From Pseudomonas sp. MUP55 (GTDB taxonomy: Bacteria > Pseudomonadota > Gammaproteobacteria > Pseudomonadales > Pseudomonadaceae), in assembly GCF_034043515.1 (NCBI RefSeq), contig NZ_CP138214.1, positions 62,001-126,000 on the forward strand: DNA of 64,000 nucleotides, given 5' to 3'. Made by a program: the position numbers and the translations under genes. Positions 37,758 to 46,461 of the stretch are shown in pieces. Below the pieces are notes generated by a model. That model searched no databases and was not told where the DNA came from. It saw nothing but the letters and a program-made list of their open reading frames with translations. Each line of letters opens with the position of its first letter. Position 1 is the first letter of the stretch.

Positions 37758-38885
37758 ATGACGCGACATCCACACGTTTGGATGGGCTTACTGTTGTGGT
37801 CAGTATTCGGCCAGGCCCACGCGGCCTGGACAACGAATATGGCGCCAGGGGCTACTGAAGTCAGTCACGCCGTGTTTGACCTGCACATGACCATTTTCTG
37901 GATCTGTGTGGTGATCGGCATCGTGGTGTTTGGCGCGATGTTCTGGTCGATGATCCTGCATCGTCGGTCAACCGGTCAGGTAGCGGCCAAGTTCCACGAG
38001 AGCACCACAGTGGAAATTCTCTGGACCGTCGTGCCGCTGCTGATTCTGATAGCCATGGCCATTCCAGCCACCAAGACGCTGATCAACATCTACGACAGCA
38101 GTGAGTCGGATATCGATATCCAGGTCACCGGCTATCAGTGGAAGTGGCACTACAAATACCTGGGCCAGGACGTGGAGTTCTTCAGCAACCTCGCCACACC
38201 CGCCGAGCAAATCCATAACCAGGCCACCAAGGGCGAGCACTATCTGCTGGAGGTCGACCAGCCGCTGGTGCTGCCGGTGGGCGCGAAGGTGCGCTTTTTG
38301 GTGACCGCCGCTGATGTGATTCACTCCTGGTGGGTGCCGGCCTTCGCGGTCAAGCGCGACGCCATTCCCGGTTTCGTCAACGAGGCCTGGACCCGTATCG
38401 AGAAGCCCGGCATCTATCGCGGACAGTGCGCCGAGCTATGCGGCAAGGACCACGGTTTCATGCCCATCGTGGTCGAGGTCAAGTCCAGGGCCGACTACGA
38501 CACCTGGCTCGGCGAGCGCAAGCAAGAGGCGGCCAAGCTCAAGGAGCTGACCTCCAAGGAATGGACGCTGGACGAACTGGTGGCCCGCGGCGACAAGGTT
38601 TACCACACCACCTGCGTGGCCTGTCACCAGGCTGAAGGCCAGGGCCTGCCGCCGATGTTTCCGGCGCTCAAGGGCTCGAAGATCGCCACCGGCCCTGCCG
38701 CTGATCACCTGAACCTGGTGTATCACGGCAAGCCGGGTACCGCGATGGCCGCGTTCGGCAAACAACTCTCGGAGGTCGACATCGCCGCTGTCGTGACCTA
38801 CGAACGCAATGCCTGGGGCAACAACAAAGGCGACATGGTCACGCCCAAAGACGTGCTGGCCATCAAACAGGCAGAAAGCAAATGA
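37758..38885 (+). CDS. coxB: Cytochrome c oxidase subunit II with fused cytochrome c domain
   Basis: This 375-residue protein accepts electrons from cytochrome c for the caa3-type terminal oxidase. It has a signal peptide (ending GQAHA), two membrane segments (about 45-65 and 90-110), then the CuA domain with HSWWVPAFAVKRD and CAELCGKDHGFMP. After residue 275 a cytochrome c domain is fused, with TTCVACHQAEG and a C-terminal Met ligand region. The fusion makes the enzyme caa3-type. The ATG at 37758 has AAGGGGA upstream. Confidence 0.96.
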   Translation: MTRHPHVWMGLLLWSVFGQAHAAWTTNMAPGATEVSHAVFDLHMTIFWICVVIGIVVFGAMFWSMILHRRSTGQVAAKFHESTTVEILWTVVPLLILIAMAIPATKTLINIYDSSESDIDIQVTGYQWKWHYKYLGQDVEFFSNLATPAEQIHNQATKGEHYLLEVDQPLVLPVGAKVRFLVTAADVIHSWWVPAFAVKRDAIPGFVNEAWTRIEKPGIYRGQCAELCGKDHGFMPIVVEVKSRADYDTWLGERKQEAAKLKELTSKEWTLDELVARGDKVYHTTCVACHQAEGQGLPPMFPALKGSKIATGPAADHLNLVYHGKPGTAMAAFGKQLSEVDIAAVVTYERNAWGNNKGDMVTPKDVLAIKQAESK

Positions 38886-38943
38886 CAGCCATCCTTGCCT
38901 GCGTCCAGACCCGCCCCGCCCACTCGTTTGCAGGAGAACGGTC

Positions 38944-40530
38944 ATGAGCACTGTGATCGATGACCATGGCCACGCCGACCACGCCCACGGCCCCGCGAAA
39001 GGCTTGATGCGCTGGGTGCTGACCACCAACCATAAAGACATTGGCACGATGTACCTGTGGTTTGCCTTCACCATGTTTCTGCTGGGCGGTTCGTTCGCCA
39101 TGGTGATTCGCGCCGAACTGTTCCAGCCCGGCCTGCAGATTGTGCAGCCAGCGTTCTTCAACCAGATGACCACCATGCATGGCCTGATCATGGTGTTTGG
39201 CGCGGTGATGCCGGCCTTTGTCGGCCTGGCCAACTGGATGATTCCGCTGATGATCGGCGCGCCGGACATGGCCCTGCCGCGCATGAACAACTTCAGCTTC
39301 TGGCTACTGCCGGCGGCGTTCCTGCTGCTGGTCTCGACCCTGTTCACGCCGGGTGGCGGGCCGAATTTCGGCTGGACGTTCTATGCCCCGCTCTCTACCA
39401 CCTATGCGCCGGAAAGCGTGACCTTCTTCATCTTTGCCATCCACCTGATGGGCATCAGTTCGATCATGGGCGCGATCAACGTGGTCGCGACCATCCTCAA
39501 CTTGCGCGCACCGGGCATGACCCTGATGAAGATGCCGCTGTTCGTGTGGACCTGGCTGATCACCGCGTTCCTGCTGATTGCGGTGATGCCGGTGCTGGCC
39601 GGTTGCGTGACCATGATGCTGATGGATATCCACTTTGGCACCAGCTTTTTCAGCGCGTCGGGCGGTGGTGATCCGGTGCTGTTCCAGCACGTGTTCTGGT
39701 TCTTTGGCCACCCTGAGGTGTACATCATGATCCTGCCGGCATTCGGCGCCGTCAGCTCGATCATTCCGACCTTTTCGCGCAAGCCGTTGTTCGGCTACAC
39801 CTCGATGGTCTACGCCACGGCCAGCATCGCGTTCCTGTCGTTCATCGTGTGGGCGCACCATATGTTCGTGGTCGGCATTCCGCTGGTGGGCGAACTGTTC
39901 TTCATGTACGCCACCCTGCTGATTGCGGTGCCTACCGGGGTCAAGGTGTTCAACTGGGTCAGCACCATGTGGCAAGGCTCGCTGACCTTCGAGACGCCGA
40001 TGCTGTTTGCGGTGGCCTTCGTGATCCTGTTCACCATCGGCGGTTTCTCGGGGCTGATGCTGGCCATCGCGCCGGCGGACTTTCAGTACCATGACACCTA
40101 TTTCGTGGTGGCGCATTTCCATTACGTACTGGTGCCCGGCGCGATCTTCGGCATCTTCGCCTCGGCCTACTACTGGCTGCCGAAATGGACCGGCCATATG
40201 TATGACGAAACCCTGGGCAAGCTGCACTTCTGGCTGTCCTTCGTGGGCATGAACATGGCGTTCTTCCCGATGCACTTCGTGGGCCTGGCCGGCATGCCGC
40301 GCCGGGTGCCGGACTACAACCTGCAGTTCGCCGACTTCAACATGGTCTCGTCCATTGGCGCCTTCATGTTCGGCGCTACCCAGATCTTCTTCCTGTTTAT
40401 CGTGATCAAGTGCATCCGCGGCGGCCCGCCCGCACCGGCCAAGCCGTGGGATGGCGCCGAAGGCCTGGAGTGGAGCGTGCCCTCGCCTGCGCCGTACCAC
40501 ACCTTCACCACGCCGCCGGAGGTGAAATGA
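38944..40530 (+). CDS. coxA: Cytochrome c oxidase subunit I
   Basis: This 528-residue catalytic subunit carries heme a and the heme a3/CuB centre. Landmarks are TTMHGLIMVFGAVMP (heme a ligand His), FGHPEVYIMILPAFGAVS with the His-Tyr crosslink region, WAHHMFVVG (CuB ligands), and VAHFHYVLVPGAIFG (heme ligands). About 12 membrane segments are expected. I chose the ATG at 38944 giving MSTVIDDHGHADHAH with AGGAGAA upstream; the open frame extends upstream without support. Follows coxB by 58 bp. Confidence 0.97.
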   Translation: MSTVIDDHGHADHAHGPAKGLMRWVLTTNHKDIGTMYLWFAFTMFLLGGSFAMVIRAELFQPGLQIVQPAFFNQMTTMHGLIMVFGAVMPAFVGLANWMIPLMIGAPDMALPRMNNFSFWLLPAAFLLLVSTLFTPGGGPNFGWTFYAPLSTTYAPESVTFFIFAIHLMGISSIMGAINVVATILNLRAPGMTLMKMPLFVWTWLITAFLLIAVMPVLAGCVTMMLMDIHFGTSFFSASGGGDPVLFQHVFWFFGHPEVYIMILPAFGAVSSIIPTFSRKPLFGYTSMVYATASIAFLSFIVWAHHMFVVGIPLVGELFFMYATLLIAVPTGVKVFNWVSTMWQGSLTFETPMLFAVAFVILFTIGGFSGLMLAIAPADFQYHDTYFVVAHFHYVLVPGAIFGIFASAYYWLPKWTGHMYDETLGKLHFWLSFVGMNMAFFPMHFVGLAGMPRRVPDYNLQFADFNMVSSIGAFMFGATQIFFLFIVIKCIRGGPPAPAKPWDGAEGLEWSVPSPAPYHTFTTPPEVK

Positions 40531-40560
40531 ATACCTTTCGGCGCTGCGAATGCAGGCAAT

Positions 40561-40648
40561 GTGGGAGGGGGCTTGCCCCCGATAGCGGTGTGTCAGCCAC
40601 CGCCATCATGGGTTGTAAAACCGCCATCGGGGGCAAGCCCCCTCCCAC
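40561..40648. repeat. REP pair (inverted) inside the oxidase operon, family A
   Basis: Consensus arms GTGGGAGGGGGCTTGCCCCC and the complement flank 40 bp. It lies between coxA and ctaG, so it is transcribed within the operon and could protect the upstream coxBA message from 3' decay. Confidence 0.92.
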
Positions 40649-40677
40649 ATTGATTTCATTCACCTGGGGTGGGCGTC

Positions 40678-41229
40678 ATGGCTGACTCCGTGCCCCTCAA
40701 GCGCCTGGTCACCCGCCTGCTGATCCTGGTGCTGGCAATGTTCGCCTTCGGTTTTGCCCTGGTGCCGATCTACGACGTGATGTGCAAGGCCTTCGGCATC
40801 AACGGCAAGACGGGTGGGCAGTACGAGGGCGAGCAGGTCGTCGACCCGTCGCGCCAGGTAAGGGTGCAGTTTCTGTCCACCAATGCCATCGATATGGTCT
40901 GGGATTTCTATGCCAAGGCTGACGAGGTGGTGGTCAACCCGGGTGCGGTGACCGAGATGCTGTTCGTCGCTTACAACCCGACCGACAAACCGATGACTGC
41001 CCAGGCGGTGCCGAGCATTTCTCCCGCTGAAGCGGCGATGTATTTCCACAAGACCGAGTGCTTTTGCTTCACCCAGCAAGTGCTGCAGCCAGGCGAACGT
41101 ATCGAAATGCCGGTGCGCTTCATCGTCGATCGCGCCATGCCCAAGGATGTGAAGCATTTGACCCTGGCGTACACGCTGTTTGATATCACCGCGCGCCAGC
41201 CGCCAGGGGCGGCCCGCAGCGGCGGCTAG
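40678..41229 (+). CDS. ctaG: Cytochrome c oxidase assembly protein CtaG (Cox11)
   Basis: This 183-residue copper chaperone inserts CuB into subunit I. One N-terminal membrane anchor is followed by FALVPIYDVMCKAFGINGKTG, and the copper-binding motif is KTECFCFTQQVL (Cys-x-Cys). The C-terminal domain is periplasmic. The ATG at 40678 (MADSVPLKRLV) is preferred over a GTG three codons earlier. It lies downstream of a REP element in the oxidase operon. Confidence 0.94.
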   Translation: MADSVPLKRLVTRLLILVLAMFAFGFALVPIYDVMCKAFGINGKTGGQYEGEQVVDPSRQVRVQFLSTNAIDMVWDFYAKADEVVVNPGAVTEMLFVAYNPTDKPMTAQAVPSISPAEAAMYFHKTECFCFTQQVLQPGERIEMPVRFIVDRAMPKDVKHLTLAYTLFDITARQPPGAARSGG

Positions 41230-41264
41230 CTACTGTTTGCCCGCTCAATCAGGAGAGCGAATAC

Positions 41265-42152
41265 ATGTCGACTCATGATACGTATTACGTACCAGCGCAA
41301 AGCAAATGGCCGATAATTGCCACGATTGGTCTGTTGGTCACCGTGTATGGACTGGCCGTCTGGTTCAACGACCTTAAGGCCTTGCGCCCGGAATCCCACG
41401 GCCCTTGGATCTTTTTCGTCGGCGGCCTGTTGCTGGCCTACATGCTGTTCGGCTGGTTCGGTGCGGTGATCAAGGAAAGTCGCGCCGGTTTGTACAGTGC
41501 GCAAATGGACCGCTCGTTCCGCTGGGGCATGACCTGGTTCATCTTTTCCGAAGTGATGTTCTTCATCGCGTTCTTCGGCGCGCTGTTTTATGTGCGCACC
41601 TGGGCGGGGCCATGGCTGGCGGGTGAGGGCCCCAAGGGCATCGCGCACATGTTGTGGCCCAACTTCGAGTTCGCCTGGCCCTTGCTGAACAACCCGGACC
41701 CCAAGCTGTACCCGGCGCCCAAAGGCACCATCAGCCCGTGGGGCCTGCCCTTGGTGAACACCATCTTGCTGGTGAGCTCCAGCGTGACCATCACCATTGC
41801 TCACCATGCCCTGCGCAAAGGCCATCGCGGCGCGCTGAAGATCTGGCTGGCGGTCACCGTGCTATTGGGCCTGGCGTTTCTCGGCTTCCAGGCCGAGGAG
41901 TACATCCACGCCTATAAAGAGTTGGGCCTGACGCTGGGTTCGGGCGTGTACGGGGCGACGTTCTTCATGCTCACCGGGTTTCACGGCGCCCATGTGACCA
42001 TCGGCACGATCATTCTGTTTGTGATGCTGATGCGCATCGTGAAGGGGCATTTCAATGCCGAGCACCAATTCGGTTTCGAGGCGGCCAGCTGGTATTGGCA
42101 CTTCGTGGATGTGGTGTGGATCGGGCTGTTTTTCTTTGTGTATGTGCTGTGA
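41265..42152 (+). CDS. coxC: Cytochrome c oxidase subunit III
   Basis: This 295-residue membrane protein has about seven hydrophobic segments, and it stabilises the catalytic core. Typical stretches are WGMTWFIFSEVMFFIAFFGALFYVR, SSSVTITIAHHAL and GFHGAHVTIGTIILFVML, ending AASWYWHFVDVVWIGLFFFVYVL. A ribosome site AGGAGAG precedes the ATG. The gene called coIII in P. aeruginosa holds this place. Confidence 0.96.
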   Translation: MSTHDTYYVPAQSKWPIIATIGLLVTVYGLAVWFNDLKALRPESHGPWIFFVGGLLLAYMLFGWFGAVIKESRAGLYSAQMDRSFRWGMTWFIFSEVMFFIAFFGALFYVRTWAGPWLAGEGPKGIAHMLWPNFEFAWPLLNNPDPKLYPAPKGTISPWGLPLVNTILLVSSSVTITIAHHALRKGHRGALKIWLAVTVLLGLAFLGFQAEEYIHAYKELGLTLGSGVYGATFFMLTGFHGAHVTIGTIILFVMLMRIVKGHFNAEHQFGFEAASWYWHFVDVVWIGLFFFVYVL

Positions 42153-42158
42153 GCCGTT

Positions 42159-42362
42159 CTACCACGGCACGTGCGAGACCAGTTGGCCACTGAAAAAGCC
42201 CCAGGCGATCAGCCCCACGGTGATGACGGCCAGTACGACACGCACGGTCAGGGCGGTGACGAGGCGGTTGGAGTGGCCCTCGTCCTTGACCAAAAAGAAT
42301 AAGCCACTGAACAGGCTCGCGACGGTCGCGATCAGCATCAGGGCAATGACGGCTTTGAGCAT
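42159..42362 (-). CDS. Small DUF2909-type twin-transmembrane protein
   Basis: This 67-residue protein has two hydrophobic segments (MLKAVIALMLIATVASLFSG and VRVVLAVITVGLIAWGFF) joined by a short charged loop FLVKDEGHSNRLV. This is the pattern of the DUF2909 family of small inner-membrane proteins. It is on the opposite strand to the rest of the oxidase operon, between subunit III and SURF1, a location kept in other Pseudomonas. The ATG at 42362 is preferred; 11 codons upstream are open but lie over the SURF1 start region. Confidence 0.82.
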   Translation of the reverse strand: MLKAVIALMLIATVASLFSGLFFLVKDEGHSNRLVTALTVRVVLAVITVGLIAWGFFSGQLVSHVPW

Positions 42363-42381
42363 GGTCGGGCTCCGGGCTTTA

Positions 42382-42393
42382 GTGGGAGGGGGC
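42382..42393 (+). repeat. REP-like fragment forming the SURF1 ribosome site
   Basis: GTGGGAGGGGGC is identical to the first 12 bp of the family A REP arm and ends 1 bp before the SURF1 start codon. Its GGGAGGGG acts as a strong ribosome-binding site. It may be a REP remnant or chance similarity. Confidence 0.5.
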
Positions 42394-42394
42394 A

Positions 42395-43159
42395 ATGAAA
42401 TTCAGTATAGCCACTGCCTGGCAGCGCTTCCGGCCCGGCATCGCGCCCACGTTGGTGGTGATGATGCTGTTGCCGTTGATGATCGGCCTGGGGTTCTGGC
42501 AACTGTCGCGCGGCCAGGAAAAACAGCAATTGGTCGACACCTACGCAGAGCGGCGCGCCGCCGAGCCCATGGGCAGCGAGCAGCTTGAGGCGAGTGCCGA
42601 TCCCGCGTTTCGCCGGGTGCATCTGCGCGGCAGCTTCGATGCCGACCACAGCGTGTGGCTCGACAACCGCATGCGCGACGGCAGGGCCGGTGTCGAGTTG
42701 CTGCAGCCCTTCCATGACCAGGCCAGCGGCCTGTGGTTGTTGCTCAATCGCGGTTGGCTGCCCTGGCCTGACCGCCGCACGCCCCCGGCCTTCACCACCC
42801 CGGATCAGCCGGTGAATCTGGTTGCCTGGGTGTACGTCGCCCCCGGCGAAACCTTCCAGTTGCATGTCGACCCGGCCACCGCCCAGTGGCCACGCCTGTT
42901 GACCGCGCTGCACCCCGCCGCTCTGTGGACGGAATTGGGCCGCAACGGGTTCGCCTACGAGCTGCGCGCCGAAGCGGGCCCCGGCACGTACGACACCACC
43001 TGGCCTGTGGTCGCCATGGGGCCGGAAAAACACCTGGGGTATGCGGTGCAGTGGTTTGCCATGTCATTGGCGCTGCTGGCGCTTTACCTCTACCTCGGAT
43101 GGCACAACGCAAAGGAGAAGCCGCATGGGAGCCGCCATGAATCCACTCAACCTGTCTGA
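42395..43159 (+). CDS. SURF1 family oxidase assembly protein
   Basis: This 254-residue protein has two membrane segments at the ends (TLVVMMLLPLMIGLGFWQLSRG at about 15-36 and WFAMSLALLALYLYLGW at about 222-240) with a periplasmic loop. Core motifs are FDADHSVWLDNRMRDGRAG and LLLNRGWLPW. SURF1 helps insert heme a into subunit I. The 5' end begins right after a REP-like ribosome site, and the 3' end overlaps the next gene by 35 bp. Confidence 0.92.
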   Translation: MKFSIATAWQRFRPGIAPTLVVMMLLPLMIGLGFWQLSRGQEKQQLVDTYAERRAAEPMGSEQLEASADPAFRRVHLRGSFDADHSVWLDNRMRDGRAGVELLQPFHDQASGLWLLLNRGWLPWPDRRTPPAFTTPDQPVNLVAWVYVAPGETFQLHVDPATAQWPRLLTALHPAALWTELGRNGFAYELRAEAGPGTYDTTWPVVAMGPEKHLGYAVQWFAMSLALLALYLYLGWHNAKEKPHGSRHESTQPV

Positions 43160-43709
43160 GGCGCCAGACCGGCGTAAAGGCCGCTGGCAGTTGATCCTGA
43201 TCCTGCTGATGGTGGTCGGCCCGATGGTGCTGGCGACCTTTATGTACAAGCTGCAGTTCTGGGTGCCGGACAGCCGCAGTTATCACGGTGAAATGATCGG
43301 TAACGGCCAGACCCGCGCCGATATCGGCGTGCAGGCCGATGAGGACCGTTGGCAATTGCTGGTCACTGCGCCCGGCGCCTGCGCCGCCGAATGCCAGCAA
43401 CTGGTGTACTTGGCGCGCCAGCTGCAGATCGGCCTGGGCCGCGATGCCTCCCGTGCCAGCCACGCGCTGGCCAGTGCGCAGCCGGTCGGCGCCGACTACG
43501 ACGCCAAGCTCAAGGCCGAGTACCCGCAATTGCAGCGCTACTCACTGGACCTGTCGACCTTCAACCGCAATGCCGCCGCGCCTGGCGATGCGCACCTGTG
43601 GATCGTCGACCCCCACGGCAACCTGGTGCTGCGCTACGACGCCAAGACCAGCGGCAAGGATTTGCTCAACGACCTGCGTTTGCTGCTGAAACTGTCGAAC
43701 ATCGGATAA
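43125..43709 (+). CDS. SCO-like thioredoxin-fold membrane protein (PA0111-like)
   Basis: This 194-residue protein has one N-terminal membrane anchor (about residues 21-41), then a periplasmic domain. LLVTAPGACAAECQQL carries a C-x3-C pair (Cys86, Cys90) placed like the copper site of SCO proteins. The later HLWIVDPHGNLVLRYD mirrors the SCO stretch LVDPKG. It thus looks like a diverged SCO/thioredoxin-fold protein, perhaps in copper delivery or thiol exchange; it is usually annotated as hypothetical. I chose the ATG at 43125 with AAGGAG 7 bp upstream; an ATG at 43137 is the alternative. Confidence 0.85.
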   Translation: MGAAMNPLNLSEAPDRRKGRWQLILILLMVVGPMVLATFMYKLQFWVPDSRSYHGEMIGNGQTRADIGVQADEDRWQLLVTAPGACAAECQQLVYLARQLQIGLGRDASRASHALASAQPVGADYDAKLKAEYPQLQRYSLDLSTFNRNAAAPGDAHLWIVDPHGNLVLRYDAKTSGKDLLNDLRLLLKLSNIG

Positions 43710-43719
43710 GGGCATCGTC

Positions 43720-44799
43720 ATGGCCAAGCCTGGATTTCGCCTCGCGTTGTTTGCCACCTTGCTGGCGCTGATCGTCGTGTTGCTCGGCGCCTATACCCGC
43801 CTGACCCATGCTGGCCTGGGATGCCCGGACTGGCCAGGTTGCTACGGCTTTATCAGCGTGCCGCAGAGCGCTGCCCAGCTGGCCCATGCCGAGCTGCATT
43901 TTCCGGATGCCCCGGTGGAAGCCGACAAGGGCTGGGCCGAAATGACTCACCGCTACTTTGCCGGCACCCTCGCCGTGCTGATCGCGCTGCTGGCGGCGCG
44001 TGCGTGGAGCCACCGGCGTGATCCCGGCCAGCCGGTGAAATTGCCGCTGTTTGTGCTGGCGGTGGTGTGCGCCCAGGCCGCGTTTGGCATGTGGACGGTG
44101 ACGCTCAAACTGTGGCCGCAAGTCGTGACGGGGCACCTGTTGGGCGGCTTTGCCACCTTGAGCCTGCTGTTTCTATTGACGCTGCGCCTGTCCGGTGTGC
44201 TGCCCGCGCTGGTGGTGCCCAAGCGCCTGCAGTACTGGGCAACGGCGGGGTTGGTGCTGGTGATCGGGCAGATTGCGCTGGGCGGCTGGGTCAGTTCCAA
44301 CTATGCGGCGGTGGCCTGTGTCGATCTGCCGACGTGTCACGGTCAGTGGTGGCCGGCAGCGGACTTTGCCAATGGCTTCCACCTGACCCAGCATATCGGC
44401 CCTAATTACCTGGGCGGCCAGTTGGACAGCGATGCGCGCACGGCCATTCACCTCACCCATCGGGTGGGCGCGGTGCTGGTCACGCTGGTGCTGCTGGGCC
44501 TGGCCTGGCAATTGCGCGCCGTGGGCATGACGCGCCTGGCGGGCTTGCTGCTGATCGCTCTGACGGCGCAAATCAGCCTGGGCCTGAGCAATGTGGCCTT
44601 CGGCTTGCCGTTGCCGGTGGCGGTGGCTCACAACGCCGGGGGCGCGGCGTTATTGTTGACCCTGGTACTGGTCAACTACCACGCGCGCACCAGCCTGGTA
44701 CGGGTGCGCTACCTGCAGCCAATCGCCTGGCGTTTTATTCCGCGCAAGCCGGCGGCGGGCCTGATCACCCTTAAAGGAGAAATGCCATGGCGTCCTTGA
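43720..44799 (+). CDS. ctaA: Heme A synthase (CtaA/Cox15)
   Basis: This 359-residue inner-membrane enzyme oxidises heme O to heme A. About eight hydrophobic segments are visible. Family landmarks: [22 protein letters not shown] with the start of the cysteine pair, [16 protein letters not shown] (His ligand), [14 protein letters not shown] and [11 protein letters not shown]. The second cysteine pair is [11 protein letters not shown]. The stop overlaps the ctaB start by 13 bp. Confidence 0.95.
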   Translation: MAKPGFRLALFATLLALIVVLLGAYTRLTHAGLGCPDWPGCYGFISVPQSAAQLAHAELHFPDAPVEADKGWAEMTHRYFAGTLAVLIALLAARAWSHRRDPGQPVKLPLFVLAVVCAQAAFGMWTVTLKLWPQVVTGHLLGGFATLSLLFLLTLRLSGVLPALVVPKRLQYWATAGLVLVIGQIALGGWVSSNYAAVACVDLPTCHGQWWPAADFANGFHLTQHIGPNYLGGQLDSDARTAIHLTHRVGAVLVTLVLLGLAWQLRAVGMTRLAGLLLIALTAQISLGLSNVAFGLPLPVAVAHNAGGAALLLTLVLVNYHARTSLVRVRYLQPIAWRFIPRKPAAGLITLKGEMPWRP

Positions 44800-45686
44800 T
44801 CAGCGCACGCCACGGCCAGGCCATCTGGCGTGACTATCTGGAACTGACCAAGCCGAAAGTGGTGGTGCTGATGCTGATCACCTCGCTGGTGGGCATGTTT
44901 CTCGCCACTCGCGCCGGCGTGCCGTGGGTGGTGCTGGTTTTCGGCAACCTGGGCATCGCCTTGTGTGCGGGTGCGGCGGCGGCAGTCAACCATGTGGTGG
45001 ATCGGCGCATCGACGCGGTGATGGCGCGCACGCACAAACGGCCGTTGGCCGAGGGGCGTGTTTCGCCGGCTGCGGCACTGGCGTTTGCGTTGGTCCTGGC
45101 GGTGGCGGGCCTGGCGCTGTTGCTGGCCTTCACCAATCCGCTGGCGGCATGGCTGACGCTGGCATCGTTGCTTGGCTATGCAGTGATCTACACCGGTTTC
45201 CTCAAGCGTGCGACGCCGCAGAACATCGTCATCGGCGGCCTGGCCGGGGCCGCGCCGCCGCTGTTGGGTTGGGTGGCCGTGACCGGGCATGTCAGCGCCG
45301 AGCCGCTGCTGCTGGTGCTGATCATCTTCGCCTGGACGCCGCCGCACTTCTGGGCGCTGGCCATCCATCGCAAGGAGGAGTACGCCAAGGCCGATATCCC
45401 GATGCTGCCGGTCACCCACGGCGAGCACTACACCAAGGTGCATATTCTGCTCTACACCTTCGCCCTGCTGGCGGTGAGCCTGATGCCCTATGTCATCCAC
45501 ATGAGCGGGCTGCTGTACCTGGGCTGTGCGCTGGTATTGGGCGGACGCTTTCTGCAATGGGCCTGGGTGCTGTACCGTGGCAGCAAGCCGCACGCGGCGA
45601 TCAACACCTTCAAGTACTCTATCTGGTACCTGCTGTTGCTGTTTGTCGCCCTGCTCGTAGACCACTACCTACTGTTGAACCTATGA
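44787..45686 (+). CDS. ctaB: Protoheme IX farnesyltransferase (heme O synthase)
   Basis: This 299-residue UbiA-type prenyltransferase attaches farnesyl to heme B to give heme O. The first Asp-rich motif is [23 protein letters not shown] and the second lies in [20 protein letters not shown]. About nine membrane segments. It starts inside ctaA and its stop overlaps the SCO gene by 4 bp (ATGA), so heme A synthesis and copper delivery are translated together. Confidence 0.95.
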   Translation: MASLISARHGQAIWRDYLELTKPKVVVLMLITSLVGMFLATRAGVPWVVLVFGNLGIALCAGAAAAVNHVVDRRIDAVMARTHKRPLAEGRVSPAAALAFALVLAVAGLALLLAFTNPLAAWLTLASLLGYAVIYTGFLKRATPQNIVIGGLAGAAPPLLGWVAVTGHVSAEPLLLVLIIFAWTPPHFWALAIHRKEEYAKADIPMLPVTHGEHYTKVHILLYTFALLAVSLMPYVIHMSGLLYLGCALVLGGRFLQWAWVLYRGSKPHAAINTFKYSIWYLLLLFVALLVDHYLLLNL

Positions 45687-46318
45687 CTCGAACTCAAAAA
45701 ACCGTCTTCATTCTTGTGGCCCTGGTGGCATTGATCATGGGCCTGACCGTCAACAAGGTGCTTTCAGGCAAAGGCCAGGGCGACCCGACCGCGCTGATCG
45801 ACGCCGGCATTATCCTGCTGCCGCAAAGTCGCCAGTTGCCGGCGGTGAGCATGACCAACCAGGACGGCCAGCCGGTGTTGGTCAATGAGCTGAAGGACAA
45901 GTGGAGCCTGCTGTTCTTCGGCTACACCTTCTGCCCGGATATCTGCCCGACCACCCTCGCCCAACTGCGCCAGATCAAGAGCGAACTGCCCAAGGAGGCG
46001 GTGGACAAGCTGCAAGTGATCCTGGTCAGCGTCGACCCGAACCGGGACACCCCGACCCAGCTCAAGCAGTACCTGGGCTATTTCGATCCGCAGTTCCAGG
46101 GTTTGACCGGCGCCAACGTGCAGGACGTGCAAAAGGTCTCGAATGCCGTGAGCATCCCTTTCATTCCGGCCGATACCAGCAAGCCCAACTACACCGTCGA
46201 TCACAGCGGCAACCTGGCGCTGATCGGGCCGGACGGTACGCAGCGCGGTTTCATCCGCGCGCCGTTGAACAACCAGAAGCTGGTGGCGCAGTTGCCGGGG
46301 CTGTTGCAGCGTAAATAA
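45683..46318 (+). CDS. SCO1/SenC family copper chaperone
   Basis: This 211-residue protein has an N-terminal membrane anchor and a periplasmic thioredoxin fold. The copper site is [18 protein letters not shown] (C-x3-C) with the later histidine in [13 protein letters not shown]. It delivers copper to CuA of subunit II. It is the last gene of the oxidase operon, followed by a REP pair that separates it from the convergent metQ. Confidence 0.95.
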   Translation: MTRTQKTVFILVALVALIMGLTVNKVLSGKGQGDPTALIDAGIILLPQSRQLPAVSMTNQDGQPVLVNELKDKWSLLFFGYTFCPDICPTTLAQLRQIKSELPKEAVDKLQVILVSVDPNRDTPTQLKQYLGYFDPQFQGLTGANVQDVQKVSNAVSIPFIPADTSKPNYTVDHSGNLALIGPDGTQRGFIRAPLNNQKLVAQLPGLLQRK

Positions 46319-46336
46319 AGGCAACACAAAACAAAT

Positions 46337-46424
46337 GTGGGAGGGGGCTTGCCCCCGATAGCGCCAGGTCAGTCAACCTCTTCATCGACTGACACTGAGC
46401 TATCGGGGGCAAGCCCCCTCCCAC
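46337..46424. repeat. REP pair (inverted), family A
   Basis: Consensus arms GTGGGAGGGGGCTTGCCCCC and complement flank about 40 bp. It lies between the convergent oxidase operon and metQ and probably serves both transcripts as an end structure. Confidence 0.92.
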
Positions 46425-46461
46425 ATTGTTTGATCTCCAGCGTTTTGGAGACCGGGTTGGA

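Noticed and set aside
37700..37760. Possible riboswitch in the coxB leader (GCAGGTGCAAACCGGCGGG)
   Set aside because: Only a short hairpin is present; the paired elements of cobalamin or other known riboswitches are missing.
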